This document shows positions 37,546-46,280 of a stretch of 64,000 nucleotides of DNA, piece by piece. Every line of letters begins with the position of its first letter. The stretch's first letter is position 1. The stretch comes from Alcaligenaceae bacterium (lineage in GTDB: Bacteria; Pseudomonadota; Gammaproteobacteria; Burkholderiales; Burkholderiaceae_B). A program made the translations under genes and the position numbers. The notes beneath the pieces were generated by a model, which had not been told where the DNA came from, did no database searches, and saw only the letters and a program-made list of their open reading frames with translations. The stretch lies in the NCBI GenBank assembly GCA_013416405.1, contig JACCET010000001.1, forward strand, positions 599,647 to 663,646, read 5' to 3'.

Positions 37546-39021
37546 TTATGAAGAGCAACTGACCTCAAGACTGCTGGCCCAATCTGGCGGCGCCGCAGCG
37601 TAGGCCTCATAACCCCGTCTCTCGACGAAGGGATTTTTAAGCAAGTCCAGCAATGTATCGATTTCGCCGGTATCGCCCTGGGCCGCTGCCTGAATAGCCG
37701 TTTGCGCCAGATGATTTCGCAGCACATAAAGTGGATTGGCAGCATTCATCTGCTCAATTCGTTCCTGGTCGGGCCTTTGTTCACGATCCAGCCTGACTAC
37801 ATAACGATCCAGCCAGGCATCGGCCGCAGCCTGGTCTTTAAAATGGGCCAGCCATGGCGCACGCTGCTGCGGTGCCTGTGCCAGACCGCGAAAACTAAGC
37901 GTGAAATCGGCAGCCTGGGTATGCAGCAGCCTCCACCAATCGTCGATCAGCTCGTCGTCGCCGTCTTCCCACTGTCGCAGGCCCAGCTTCTTGCATAAGT
38001 TGCCACGATAGGCCTGCAAAAAAGCCGATTCGAAATGTTCCAGCTGGCTTTTCAGCGCATCGGCGCTCACGTCCAGACCCATCAGGGCACTGGCCAGCCG
38101 GTAAAGATTCCAGTGCGCCACCGAAGGCTGCGCGTTCCAGGCGTAGCGCCCCTGCGTGTCACTGTGATTGCAAACATGATTGACTTGAAAGCCGTCCATA
38201 AAGCCATAAGGACCGTAATCCATGGTCAGCCCCAGGATGGACATATTGTCTGTATTCATGACGCCATGGCAAAAACCCACGGTTTGCCAATCCGCCACCA
38301 GTTTGGCCGTGCGCTCAACAACCGCCCTTAGCACTCCAAGCACAACCTCTTCTTCGCGAGCTGTTGCCCCACCGGCCGCTACGCGGCATTCCGGATAAAA
38401 GCGCTCGACCACATAATTGAACAAGGCTCGCAACTGGTCGGGTGCCTTGGCCCAGTGCTCGAAAGAGCCGAAACGAATGAAGCTGGGAGCCACCCGGGTG
38501 ACAATGGCTGCCGTTTCTACCGTTTCACGATAGACGGGATCGTTGGACACCACCAGCGCAAGCGCGTGGGTGGTGGGTATGCCCAGCCCCGTCATGGCGG
38601 CACTGGCCAGGTATTCGCGCACCGACGAGCGCAACACCGCCCGCCCGTCTCCCATGCGTGAATAAGGCGTGTGTCCCGATCCTTTAAGCTGCAGTTCCCA
38701 GGTTCCCGACGGAGCAAGGACTTCGCCCAGCAAATGCGCCCTGCCATCACCCAATTGCCCTGCCCATACGCCAAACTGATGGCCGCTATAGACTGCGGCC
38801 AAGGTCTTGCCACCAGGTAAAGCAGAGGATCCCGAGCAAACGTCAAGAAATGCCGGATCGCCGAATACCTTGGGCGACAAGCCCAGCAATGCTGCAACAT
38901 CGGCTTGGGCGTGCAGCAAACGGGGTTCAGTCAGCGGTTGGGGCGGCAGGCGGGTATAGAACGTCGGTGGTAATTCGGCAAAAGAGTTCTGTACCTTCAA
39001 ACCTTGGATAGCATCGAGCAT
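37546..39021 (-). CDS. selO: Protein adenylyltransferase SelO (YdiU family)
   Basis: A 491-residue pseudokinase-fold enzyme; SelO homologues transfer AMP to Ser/Thr/Tyr of proteins in redox response. Motifs: VYSGHQFGVWAGQLGDGRAHLLGEV, LKGSGHTPYSRMGDGRAVLRSSVREYL, HGVMNTDNMSILGLTMDYGPYGFMD, and FQVNHVCNHSDTQGRYAW. The C-terminal Cys-Ser-Ser ending resembles the conserved cysteine site seen in some SelO proteins. The start codon overlaps the stop of the preceding DUF2069 gene (TAATG), so translation is coupled. Confidence 0.93.
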   Translation of the reverse strand: MLDAIQGLKVQNSFAELPPTFYTRLPPQPLTEPRLLHAQADVAALLGLSPKVFGDPAFLDVCSGSSALPGGKTLAAVYSGHQFGVWAGQLGDGRAHLLGEVLAPSGTWELQLKGSGHTPYSRMGDGRAVLRSSVREYLASAAMTGLGIPTTHALALVVSNDPVYRETVETAAIVTRVAPSFIRFGSFEHWAKAPDQLRALFNYVVERFYPECRVAAGGATAREEEVVLGVLRAVVERTAKLVADWQTVGFCHGVMNTDNMSILGLTMDYGPYGFMDGFQVNHVCNHSDTQGRYAWNAQPSVAHWNLYRLASALMGLDVSADALKSQLEHFESAFLQAYRGNLCKKLGLRQWEDGDDELIDDWWRLLHTQAADFTLSFRGLAQAPQQRAPWLAHFKDQAAADAWLDRYVVRLDREQRPDQERIEQMNAANPLYVLRNHLAQTAIQAAAQGDTGEIDTLLDLLKNPFVERRGYEAYAAAPPDWASSLEVSCSS

Positions 39022-39413
39022 TAGCTTTCCTTGGCTTTACGCAGCGCGGCGTTCTGCTTGGCTGCCTTCTTGGCAGGCTTAAGATAGAAAATAGCGCATA
39101 GGTAAAAAATCAGTGAAAAAAAGATTTCCAGTCCACCCATCCAGGCTGATAGCGGAGAAGGATCAGACCACGCCCTCACCACGCCCTCCATGAAATACAG
39201 CAGGATCAGCATAGCTGCCCACTGCAGGGTATACAACTGCCCTTTAAGTACGCCGCGCAAGGGCAACAGCAATGGCAAGGCCTTGAGCGCAAGCAGCGAG
39301 CCGCCAGGGCGCAAAGGCGCGATTTTAAGCTCCCAAAGCAGGCATAAAACGATCAGAGCGATTAGCGAGGCAGAAGCGCCATAGCGCAGTACGGGGTTCA
39401 ATTGCGTAGTCAT
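39021..39413 (-). CDS. DUF2069 family inner-membrane protein
   Basis: A 130-residue protein with about four hydrophobic segments (SLIALIVLCLLWELKI, LKALPLLLPLRGVLKGQ, YTLQWAAMLILLYFMEGVVRA, and LEIFFSLIFYLCAIFYLK) and a basic Lys/Ala tail, the usual DUF2069 form. The start at MTTQLNPVLRYG is supported by family length; the frame extends upstream only through the divergent yihY gene. Function unknown. It is coupled to selO. Confidence 0.8.
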   Translation of the reverse strand: MTTQLNPVLRYGASASLIALIVLCLLWELKIAPLRPGGSLLALKALPLLLPLRGVLKGQLYTLQWAAMLILLYFMEGVVRAWSDPSPLSAWMGGLEIFFSLIFYLCAIFYLKPAKKAAKQNAALRKAKES

Positions 39414-39477
39414 ACTGGTATTATCACTCGAAAGCCACTTGCACTTGCCCTGGAACGAAAAGGTTTTTATCCGGACC

Positions 39478-40794
39478 ATGCAGACCAAGAACGTCCGACC
39501 CAAGATCACGCTATCGACTCTTCGCAAGATTGCGCGCTTCGTTTTGCGACGCGCCGCCGAAAAGAAGCTGACCCAGGTAGCCTCCAGCCTGACCTTTACC
39601 ACCATACTGGGTATAGTACCGCTGCTGGCAGTGGTGCTGTCTCTGTTTACCGCCTTTCCGCTCTTTAGCGATTTTAGGGTGGCCCTGGAAAACTTCCTGA
39701 CCACCAGCCTGATGCCACCCTCGGTATCTGACAATGTCATGCTTTACCTGAACCAGTTTGCAGCCCAGGCTTCGGGGCTGACCGCAGCAGGCACAGTATT
39801 TCTGATTGTTACATCCATCATGCTGTTCATGACCATAGACCAGACGTTCAACAATATCTGGCAAGTGGAACGGCAGCGGCCACTACGCCAGCGCATGCTG
39901 GTTTATTGGGCCCTAATTTCGCTAGGCCCCATACTGATAGGCGCCAGCCTGTGGGCCACCAGCGTGGTCGCACGGGAATCGCTGGGTGATGTCGGCGAAC
40001 TACCCACGCTTATTGGGTTTGCCCTGTCGTTTATTCCATTATTGATTACAGGCCTGGGTTTTACCGCTTTGTTCGTGACGGTCCCCAATCGCAAGGTGCT
40101 GTGGAGAGACGCCTTGATAGGCGGCTTTGGCACCGCCATCGTGTTGGAAATCATGCGTATAGGCTTTGCCTACTACCTTACCCGCTTCCCTTCATACACT
40201 ATCATCTACGGCGCCTTTGCCACCCTGCCCATATTTCTGCTGTGGTTATATATGTCGTGGCTGGCTGTTCTGCTGGGGGCCACGGTGGCCTCTATGCTGC
40301 CCGACCTGCGCATGCGGCGATGGGCCTTGCAACACTACACCGGCGGCCGGTTCGTCCATGCTGTACGCATACTGCGGGTTCTATGGCATGCCCAGGATGG
40401 CATGCCGCGTGGGCGAAGTACGCGTTTTCTGTGCGCCCACCTACAATTGCAGCAAGAAGAGCTATCAGAGGTACTGTGCAGCCTGAAAGACCTGGGTTAT
40501 GTCGTGGACACCGAGAACTCCGATATCGACCAATGGGTGCTGGCTTGCGATCAACGCACAGCGACCATCGGTCCATTGATCGATGCTTTGCTGCTGGACC
40601 GCGACCAGCCCGGCCTGCTCGATCAACCTTTTTTGATTGATGCGATTGCCATTGCCTTGAACCAACCCGAGGCAAGGTTGGCACCGCTATTCGAACACGA
40701 TAAGGCACTACCCGAAAGCCCCGAGATGGGGCAAAATACGCTTAACGTGCCGCACGAAGATACACAGGAGAACAACGATGCTCAAAGTCAGTGA
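39478..40794 (+). CDS. yihY: YihY/BrkB family inner-membrane protein
   Basis: A 438-residue protein. The start [15 protein letters not shown] matches the family better than one 39 bp upstream. The YihY domain (about 1-270) shows [63 protein letters not shown], and [29 protein letters not shown]-type segments (seen as [17 protein letters not shown]). The C-terminal 160 residues resemble a winged-helix-like cytosolic domain ([19 protein letters not shown]). BrkB-type proteins were once called RNase BN in error; the real role is unclear. It overlaps the CBS gene by 17 bp. Confidence 0.9.
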   Translation: [438 protein letters not shown]

Positions 40795-41239
40795 AATTCT
40801 ACGCGTGAAAGGTCACACGCTGTACACGGCCACGCCCGATACACCGATTTTGCAGGCGCTCGAAACCATGAGCGAGCAAGACATCGGATCCCTGGTCATC
40901 ATGGATCACGGCGTGCTGGCCGGCATGCTCACCTTCCGTGAAATCATTCGCCACCTGCACAGCAAGCAGGGTAATACCGGCAACTACACCGTGCGCAGCG
41001 TCATGGACGACGCTCCCGTCAGTGTTTCGCCCAACACCAGCTTCGAAGAAGTTCAGCGCCTTATGCTCGAAAAACATGCCCGCTACATGCCTGTCATGGA
41101 CGGCCCCACCTTAATGGGCGTTATTTCTTTTTACGATATGGCGCAGGCCATCGTGGCGGCCCAGCAGTTCGAAAACAATATGCTCAAGGCCTATATCCGC
41201 GACTGGCCCGGCGATTCAGAATCCGCCGGCGCTCAGTAA
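40778..41239 (+). CDS. Tandem CBS-domain protein
   Basis: A 153-residue protein made of two CBS domains (LYTATPDTPILQALETMSEQDIGSLVIMDHGVLAG and DAPVSVSPNTSFEEVQRLML with YMPVMDGPTLMGVISFYDM). Such stand-alone pairs bind adenine nucleotides and regulate partners. It overlaps yihY by 17 bp, so both are expressed together, and its end overlaps the convergent dusA by 7 bp. Confidence 0.88.
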   Translation: MLKVSEILRVKGHTLYTATPDTPILQALETMSEQDIGSLVIMDHGVLAGMLTFREIIRHLHSKQGNTGNYTVRSVMDDAPVSVSPNTSFEEVQRLMLEKHARYMPVMDGPTLMGVISFYDMAQAIVAAQQFENNMLKAYIRDWPGDSESAGAQ

Positions 41240-42261
41240 ACGTCATCGCTGGTGCGCAGCACCAGGTCAGACCATGCTTTTTCCAGCAGGCTGGCGTCAT
41301 TTTGCTTAAGCAAGGCGGCGTCCGACAAGGTACGCCGCCAATACCTGGATCCAGGCCGCCCGCTCATCCAGCCCAACATGGGCCGCACTATCATGCGCAA
41401 CGGCACGCCCAGATCAATCTGGCTCTGCGCATAGACCTGCATGGCGGCAATCACCTGAGCCGGTTCAGGCAGCACTTGGGCGGGCGACAGCTCACGGCTG
41501 ATCTCCGACAGCACCCCCGGCTGATGCCAGGCTGCCCGGCCCAGCATAACGCCGTCGAACTGCGCCATCAATGCCAGCGCCTGATCGGCCTGGGCTATGC
41601 CCCCATTCAGCACGAACACGCTATCGGGAAAATCAGCCTTGAGCCTGAGCGCCGTATCGTAGCGCAAAGGCGGTATTTCACGATTGTCTTTGGGCGACAA
41701 ACCCTTCAGCACCGCATTGCGTGCGTGCACCACAAAGACTCGACAACCCGCCTGATGCAGCGTACCCACGAAATCACGCACAAAGGCGTAGCTGTCGTCA
41801 TAATCCAGACCCAAGCGATGTTTCACCGTAACCGGAATTGATACCGCATCTTGCATGGCCTTGATGCAATCGGCCACCAACTGGGGTTCGGCCATCAGGC
41901 AGGCACCAAACGCGCCGCGCTGCACGCGCTCAGAGGGGCACCCGCAATTAAGATTGATTTCGTTATAGCCCCATTGTTCACCCAGCTTTGCCGCCTCGGC
42001 CAGCGCCTCGGGCTCGCTGCCACCCAGTTGCAGCGCGACAGGCTCTTCAGCCGTATCGAAATCCAGATGCCGGGCGACCTTGCCATGCAGCAAGGCGCCC
42101 GTGGTGATCATTTCGGTGTATAGCCTGGCCTGCGGCGCCAATAGCCGATGAAAATACCGGCAATGCCGGTCGGTCACATCTATCATGGGCGCAACGCAAA
42201 AACGCCAGCTACTGAAGGCGTCGGGTCGGTCTTGTAGGTAAGGAGATTGTGCAGTCATCAT
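41233..42261 (-). CDS. dusA: tRNA-dihydrouridine(20/20a) synthase DusA
   Basis: A 342-residue flavoenzyme that reduces U20/U20a of tRNA. The start is put at MMTAQSPYLQD; a frame 63 bp longer lacks family support. Motifs: RFCVAPMIDVTDRHCRYFHRLL, LYTEMITTGALLHG, YNEINLNCGCPSERVQRGAFGACLM with the catalytic Cys, TVKHRLGLDYDDSY, and VMLGRAAWHQPGVL. The gene converges on the CBS gene and is followed upstream by tarD on the same strand. Confidence 0.95.
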   Translation of the reverse strand: MMTAQSPYLQDRPDAFSSWRFCVAPMIDVTDRHCRYFHRLLAPQARLYTEMITTGALLHGKVARHLDFDTAEEPVALQLGGSEPEALAEAAKLGEQWGYNEINLNCGCPSERVQRGAFGACLMAEPQLVADCIKAMQDAVSIPVTVKHRLGLDYDDSYAFVRDFVGTLHQAGCRVFVVHARNAVLKGLSPKDNREIPPLRYDTALRLKADFPDSVFVLNGGIAQADQALALMAQFDGVMLGRAAWHQPGVLSEISRELSPAQVLPEPAQVIAAMQVYAQSQIDLGVPLRMIVRPMLGWMSGRPGSRYWRRTLSDAALLKQNDASLLEKAWSDLVLRTSDDVY

Positions 42262-42332
42262 CGCGGCTAAAGTGTAGCCGAACTTATTCGGCTGCACTGA
42301 CCGCGGATGACTGTCCGGCGTCAATTGGGCTG

Positions 42333-43499
42333 CTATGCAGCAAGCTCCTGCATTACGCGATACAGATCTGCCTTTCCTTCAAAGCCGATACCGGGCAGCT
42401 CAGGCATGGTGATATAGCTGTTCTCGACCACAACACCATCAGGAAAGCCGCCGAAGGGCTGGAATAGATCCGGGTATGATTCATTACCACCCAGCCCCAG
42501 CCCCGCAGCAATATTCAACGACATCTGGTGCCCGCCGTGCGGTATGCAACGGCTGGCAGACCAGCCGTGTTCCTTGAGCATATCCAAAGTACGCAGATAC
42601 TCCACCAGGCCGTAGCTCAGGGCGCAATCGAATTGCAGCCAGTCGCGATCAGCACGCATGCCGCCGTAGCGAATCAGATTACGTGCATCCTGCATGGAAA
42701 ACAGGTTTTCACCGGTTGCCATAGGGTTCTTGTAATAGCTGCGCAGTGCTGCCTGAAGCTCGAAATCGAGCGGATCGCCCGGCTCCTCGTACCAGAACAG
42801 GTCGTATTGGGACAACGCTTTGGCATAAGCGATCGCGGTATCCAGGTCGAAGCGGCCGTTGGCATCGACGCAAAGCCTCTGTCCGTCTTGCAACACGCTA
42901 AGAATGGAATCGATGCGGCGAAGATCTTCATCAAGTGATGCCCCTCCGATTTTCTTCTTTACCACCGTGTAGCCTCGATCGATATAGCTACGCATTTCAT
43001 CCTTGAGCTTGCTGTGGTCTTGTCCGGGGTAGTAGTATCCGCCAGCTGCGTAGACAAATACTTTTTTGTTGGGCTGTCCATTGCCATAGCGATCGGCCAG
43101 CAATTGAAACAATGGCTTTTCTTCTATTTTTGCCACGGCGTCCCAGACAGCCATGTCTATCGTGCCTATCGCCACTGAACGCTCTCCATGGCCACCGGGC
43201 TTTTCATTGGTGAACATCGCATCCCAGATTTTATGGGGGTCCAGGTTGTTGCCACTATCATCAAGAAGGGACGCAGGGTCCGCTTCCAGCACACGAGGAA
43301 TGAAACGGTCGCGCATCAACTTGCCCTGACCGTAGCGGCCATTTGAGTTGAAGCCGTATCCGATAACGGGTTTGCCATTGCGAACAACATCAGTGATGAC
43401 CGCAACCAGACTCAGATTCATTTTGCTGAAATCGATATAGGCATTTCGAATGGGTGAACTGATGGGCAGCGTTTTTTCAATAATATTGACGATCTTCAC
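42333..43499 (-). CDS. tarD: Enolase-superfamily D(-)-tartrate dehydratase
   Basis: A 388-residue enzyme closely resembling the characterised tartrate dehydratase of Bradyrhizobium. Seen: PISSPIRNAYIDFSKM, YGFNSNGRYGQGKLMRDRF, NEKPGGHGERSVAIGTIDMAVWDAVAK, the catalytic KKKIGG, metal ligands in VDANGRFDLDTA (Asp), WYEEPGDPLDF (Glu) and ATGENLFS (Glu), and CIPHGGHQMSLNIAAGLGLGGNESYPD with the acid/base His. It would convert D-tartrate to oxaloacetate. A divergent LysR gene 110 bp away is the likely regulator. The residue pattern is firm; the substrate is by homology. Confidence 0.88.
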   Translation of the reverse strand: MKIVNIIEKTLPISSPIRNAYIDFSKMNLSLVAVITDVVRNGKPVIGYGFNSNGRYGQGKLMRDRFIPRVLEADPASLLDDSGNNLDPHKIWDAMFTNEKPGGHGERSVAIGTIDMAVWDAVAKIEEKPLFQLLADRYGNGQPNKKVFVYAAGGYYYPGQDHSKLKDEMRSYIDRGYTVVKKKIGGASLDEDLRRIDSILSVLQDGQRLCVDANGRFDLDTAIAYAKALSQYDLFWYEEPGDPLDFELQAALRSYYKNPMATGENLFSMQDARNLIRYGGMRADRDWLQFDCALSYGLVEYLRTLDMLKEHGWSASRCIPHGGHQMSLNIAAGLGLGGNESYPDLFQPFGGFPDGVVVENSYITMPELPGIGFEGKADLYRVMQELAA

Positions 43500-43609
43500 T
43501 GACGACTCCGGTATGAAATATCATTAAACTAAGTGTTGTTACTGTAGTTGTTGCCGCCGTTTGCGACCAATGCTATTTTCTTCCTGCCTTATGCTTTCAA
43601 AGCACTGAT

Positions 43610-44515
43610 ATGAATCTCTCCTGGCTCGACGACTTCCTGGCCTTGGCGCTGACCAAGAATTTCTCGCGTGCCGCCGAACTGCGCCATATGACTCAGCCAG
43701 CATTTGGGCGCCGAATTCGAGCACTCGAAGAATGGCTGGGAGCTGATCTTTTCAACCGCAGCACACAACCCACAACCCTGACCGAAACGGGCGAGTGGTT
43801 CCGCAAGATTGCCCAAGACCTGCTTGCGCAGGTTGCTCGCCTGCCCGGAGAGGCGCAGGCCATAGAAGAATCATCATCCACAACCTTGCAGTTTGCCGCA
43901 ACGCATACCTTGTCGTTCACCTTCATGCCTGGCTGGCTGCGCAGCCTGGAATCGCAAGTACCCGTTGGAGCCATACAGTGCGTCTCGGATATGTTGCAGC
44001 GTTGCGAAGCCCTGATGCTCCAGGGCAAGGTTCATTTCGTGCTGAGCCACGCGCACCCAGAGGTCAAGGGGCAGCTTGAATCGGCGGGTTATCCTTCCAT
44101 CCAGCTAGCCACCGACATGCTCATGCCTGTATCGTTGGCCGACGAAAATGGGCTGGCCCACCATCAGACAGACGACCCATCCTGCGCAATGCCCCTACTG
44201 AGCTACAGCAGCGAATCGGGCATAGGCCGTATTTTTCAAACGGTTCTCGCACCCCATCTGGAGCACCTGCCCGTTCAGACTGTGTTTACCGCTCACCTGG
44301 CCTCAGTGCTCAAGCCCATGGTGCTGACGGGTCGCGGAATAGCATGGCTGCCCCAGTCCTTGATTGCCGATGAACTGGCCGCCGGTCGGCTTATCGGCAT
44401 AGGCCCCCCGAGCTGGCGCATACCCTTGCAAATACGGCTCTATAGGGACAAGGGCAAGATCAGCCAGACTGCGGAAATGTTCTGGAAGGCGGTTTCGGGC
44501 GCCGAACCAGAATAA
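43610..44515 (+). CDS. LysR-family transcriptional regulator, probably of tarD
   Basis: A 301-residue LTTR. The N-terminal winged HTH (WLDDFLALALTKNFSRAAELRHMTQPAFGRRIRALEEWLGADLFNR) is followed by a periplasmic-binding-like effector domain (LPLLSYSSESGIGRIFQ, VLTGRGIAWLPQSLIADELAAGRLI). It is divergent from tarD with 110 bp between starts, the classic LysR arrangement, so tartrate-responsive control is the natural guess. Confidence 0.88.
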   Translation: MNLSWLDDFLALALTKNFSRAAELRHMTQPAFGRRIRALEEWLGADLFNRSTQPTTLTETGEWFRKIAQDLLAQVARLPGEAQAIEESSSTTLQFAATHTLSFTFMPGWLRSLESQVPVGAIQCVSDMLQRCEALMLQGKVHFVLSHAHPEVKGQLESAGYPSIQLATDMLMPVSLADENGLAHHQTDDPSCAMPLLSYSSESGIGRIFQTVLAPHLEHLPVQTVFTAHLASVLKPMVLTGRGIAWLPQSLIADELAAGRLIGIGPPSWRIPLQIRLYRDKGKISQTAEMFWKAVSGAEPE

Positions 44516-44594
44516 CGACACGGCAGGCGACTGACTTGTGATCGTCAAGTAAACTCATGCTCTCCGATCCATATCCAGGCCCAACTCGAAAGTA

Positions 44595-46163
44595 ATGTCC
44601 AAACTGCTTTTCCGCATCGACCTGCAACGCCTAATATTGTGGATGTGCCTGTTCTTCGTGTTTTTGGCCTTGGGCAACAGTTTGCATGCCGCTTATCAAG
44701 TTCAGCGCGGCTTGCTGCTGCAGCACAGCCTTGATGCAAACCGCGCCTACGCCCAGAAGCTGGCTCAAGTCGCTGGCTCATTCCTCGAATCATCAGCACA
44801 AACGCTTGAAGCCGCCGCGCTGGACATAACCGACAGCGGGCTCGATCCAGTTGCCACGCAAAAGGAATTGGACCAGCTTGCCAGCGTCACCGACACCTTC
44901 AATGTCATTTTTGCAGTCAACGCGACAGGTGAAGTGTTTGCCGCCATGCCAGGCAGTGGATTCGTAGTGGGCACCCGCCTGCCAGACACACTGGCCACGA
45001 AGCTGCTTGACTCGAAAGCAGCGACCGCATTCAGCGGCGTATTCAAAGGGCCGGCCAACCGCTGGCTGAGCATCATCTCACGCCCGCTATTTCTACCCGA
45101 TGGCAGTTATGGCGGATTTGTCGGCGGCGCAGTCCACCTGCAGAATGGCAACGCACTGCAAAACGCCCTGGACAAGCACCACTTTGAAGAGGGGGCTTAC
45201 TTCTACATAGTGGATGAAACGGGAACAGTTGTACACCATCCCGAACACAACCTCATTGGCTCGTCGTTCCGAGGCATGGAACCCGTGCCAGCAGTGTTGG
45301 GTGGCAAGACCGGAACGGAACGCACAACCGATGCGGCAGCCAATGACATGCTAATCAGCTATGCACCAATTCCGCTGGCAAATTGGGGGGTCGTCGCCCA
45401 GCGGCCCACCGAGGCCGCCCTGTCCAGTGTTGGAGAACTCTTGTTTCGAACCCTGTATTACACGCTGCCGTTGTTCATCGTCAGCTTGCTGGCCATCTGG
45501 TGGCTGGCGCGATTCATAGCTCACCCCTTGCGTGAACTGGCAGACGTAGCCGGCAATCTGGATAATCGCGCCAATTTCTCGCGTATCCGCTACATCAAGG
45601 TCTGGTACGACGAGGCCGCACTCATTCAGAAAGGGCTGGTGCACAGTTTTTCCGCGGTAGGCAACCGCATACGCAAGCTGCACCGCGAAGGCTCAACGGA
45701 TCCACTGACCGGCCTGGTTAATCGCCGAGGTCTGGATGCAGCCATCGCAAAACTGATGGAAGCGGCGCAGGGCGTAGCCGTCATCACACTGGACGTCGAT
45801 CACTTCAAGGCAGTCAATGACAGGCACGGCCATGCGATCGGCGACGAGGTGCTTAAAGCCATTACCACCTTGATCATGGCCGAAGCCCGCAGGGAAGACG
45901 TGGTCGCCCGCGTCGGTGGAGAAGAATTCGTTGTCCTGTTGCCGGAAACTGGTCTGGATCCAGCCACACGTTTTGCCGAGCGACTACGCTCAGCAATCGA
46001 AAGAACACGCTTTGAGGGCGTGGGTAACGTCACTGTTTCTGCGGGTATAGCCTGCTATCCCGAGCACGGTGCCAATGTGCAGGACACGCTGGTGCTGGCA
46101 GATACCGCGCTTTACCGTGCCAAGGAAGCCGGAAGAAACTGCATACGATCGGCCCCGTCATGA
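44595..46163 (+). CDS. Diguanylate cyclase with a double-Cache sensor domain
   Basis: A 522-residue membrane protein. Helix 1 (LILWMCLFFVFLALGNSLHA) and helix 2 (TLYYTLPLFIVSLLAIWWLARF, near 285-305) flank a periplasmic dCache-like sensor (VFAAMPGSGFVVGTRLPD, FSGVFKGPANRWLSIISRPL). After a short HAMP-like linker comes a GGDEF domain with DPLTGLVNRRGL, and the active loop VARVGGEEFVVLLP (GGEEF near 441-445). The inhibitory RxxD is present exactly five residues upstream (RRED-VVARV), so product feedback is expected. It makes c-di-GMP in response to a small extracellular ligand. No partner gene is evident. Confidence 0.9.
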   Translation: MSKLLFRIDLQRLILWMCLFFVFLALGNSLHAAYQVQRGLLLQHSLDANRAYAQKLAQVAGSFLESSAQTLEAAALDITDSGLDPVATQKELDQLASVTDTFNVIFAVNATGEVFAAMPGSGFVVGTRLPDTLATKLLDSKAATAFSGVFKGPANRWLSIISRPLFLPDGSYGGFVGGAVHLQNGNALQNALDKHHFEEGAYFYIVDETGTVVHHPEHNLIGSSFRGMEPVPAVLGGKTGTERTTDAAANDMLISYAPIPLANWGVVAQRPTEAALSSVGELLFRTLYYTLPLFIVSLLAIWWLARFIAHPLRELADVAGNLDNRANFSRIRYIKVWYDEAALIQKGLVHSFSAVGNRIRKLHREGSTDPLTGLVNRRGLDAAIAKLMEAAQGVAVITLDVDHFKAVNDRHGHAIGDEVLKAITTLIMAEARREDVVARVGGEEFVVLLPETGLDPATRFAERLRSAIERTRFEGVGNVTVSAGIACYPEHGANVQDTLVLADTALYRAKEAGRNCIRSAPS

Positions 46164-46280
46164 TGAAAGGTTGATCCGTCAGACGCTGCCATACGGGCAC
46201 AAGAAACTACGGAATACGAGTCCGGGCACGCTGCAGCCGCTCGCAAGGCGAGCATCTCAACCCACTGGCAGGACTTCACA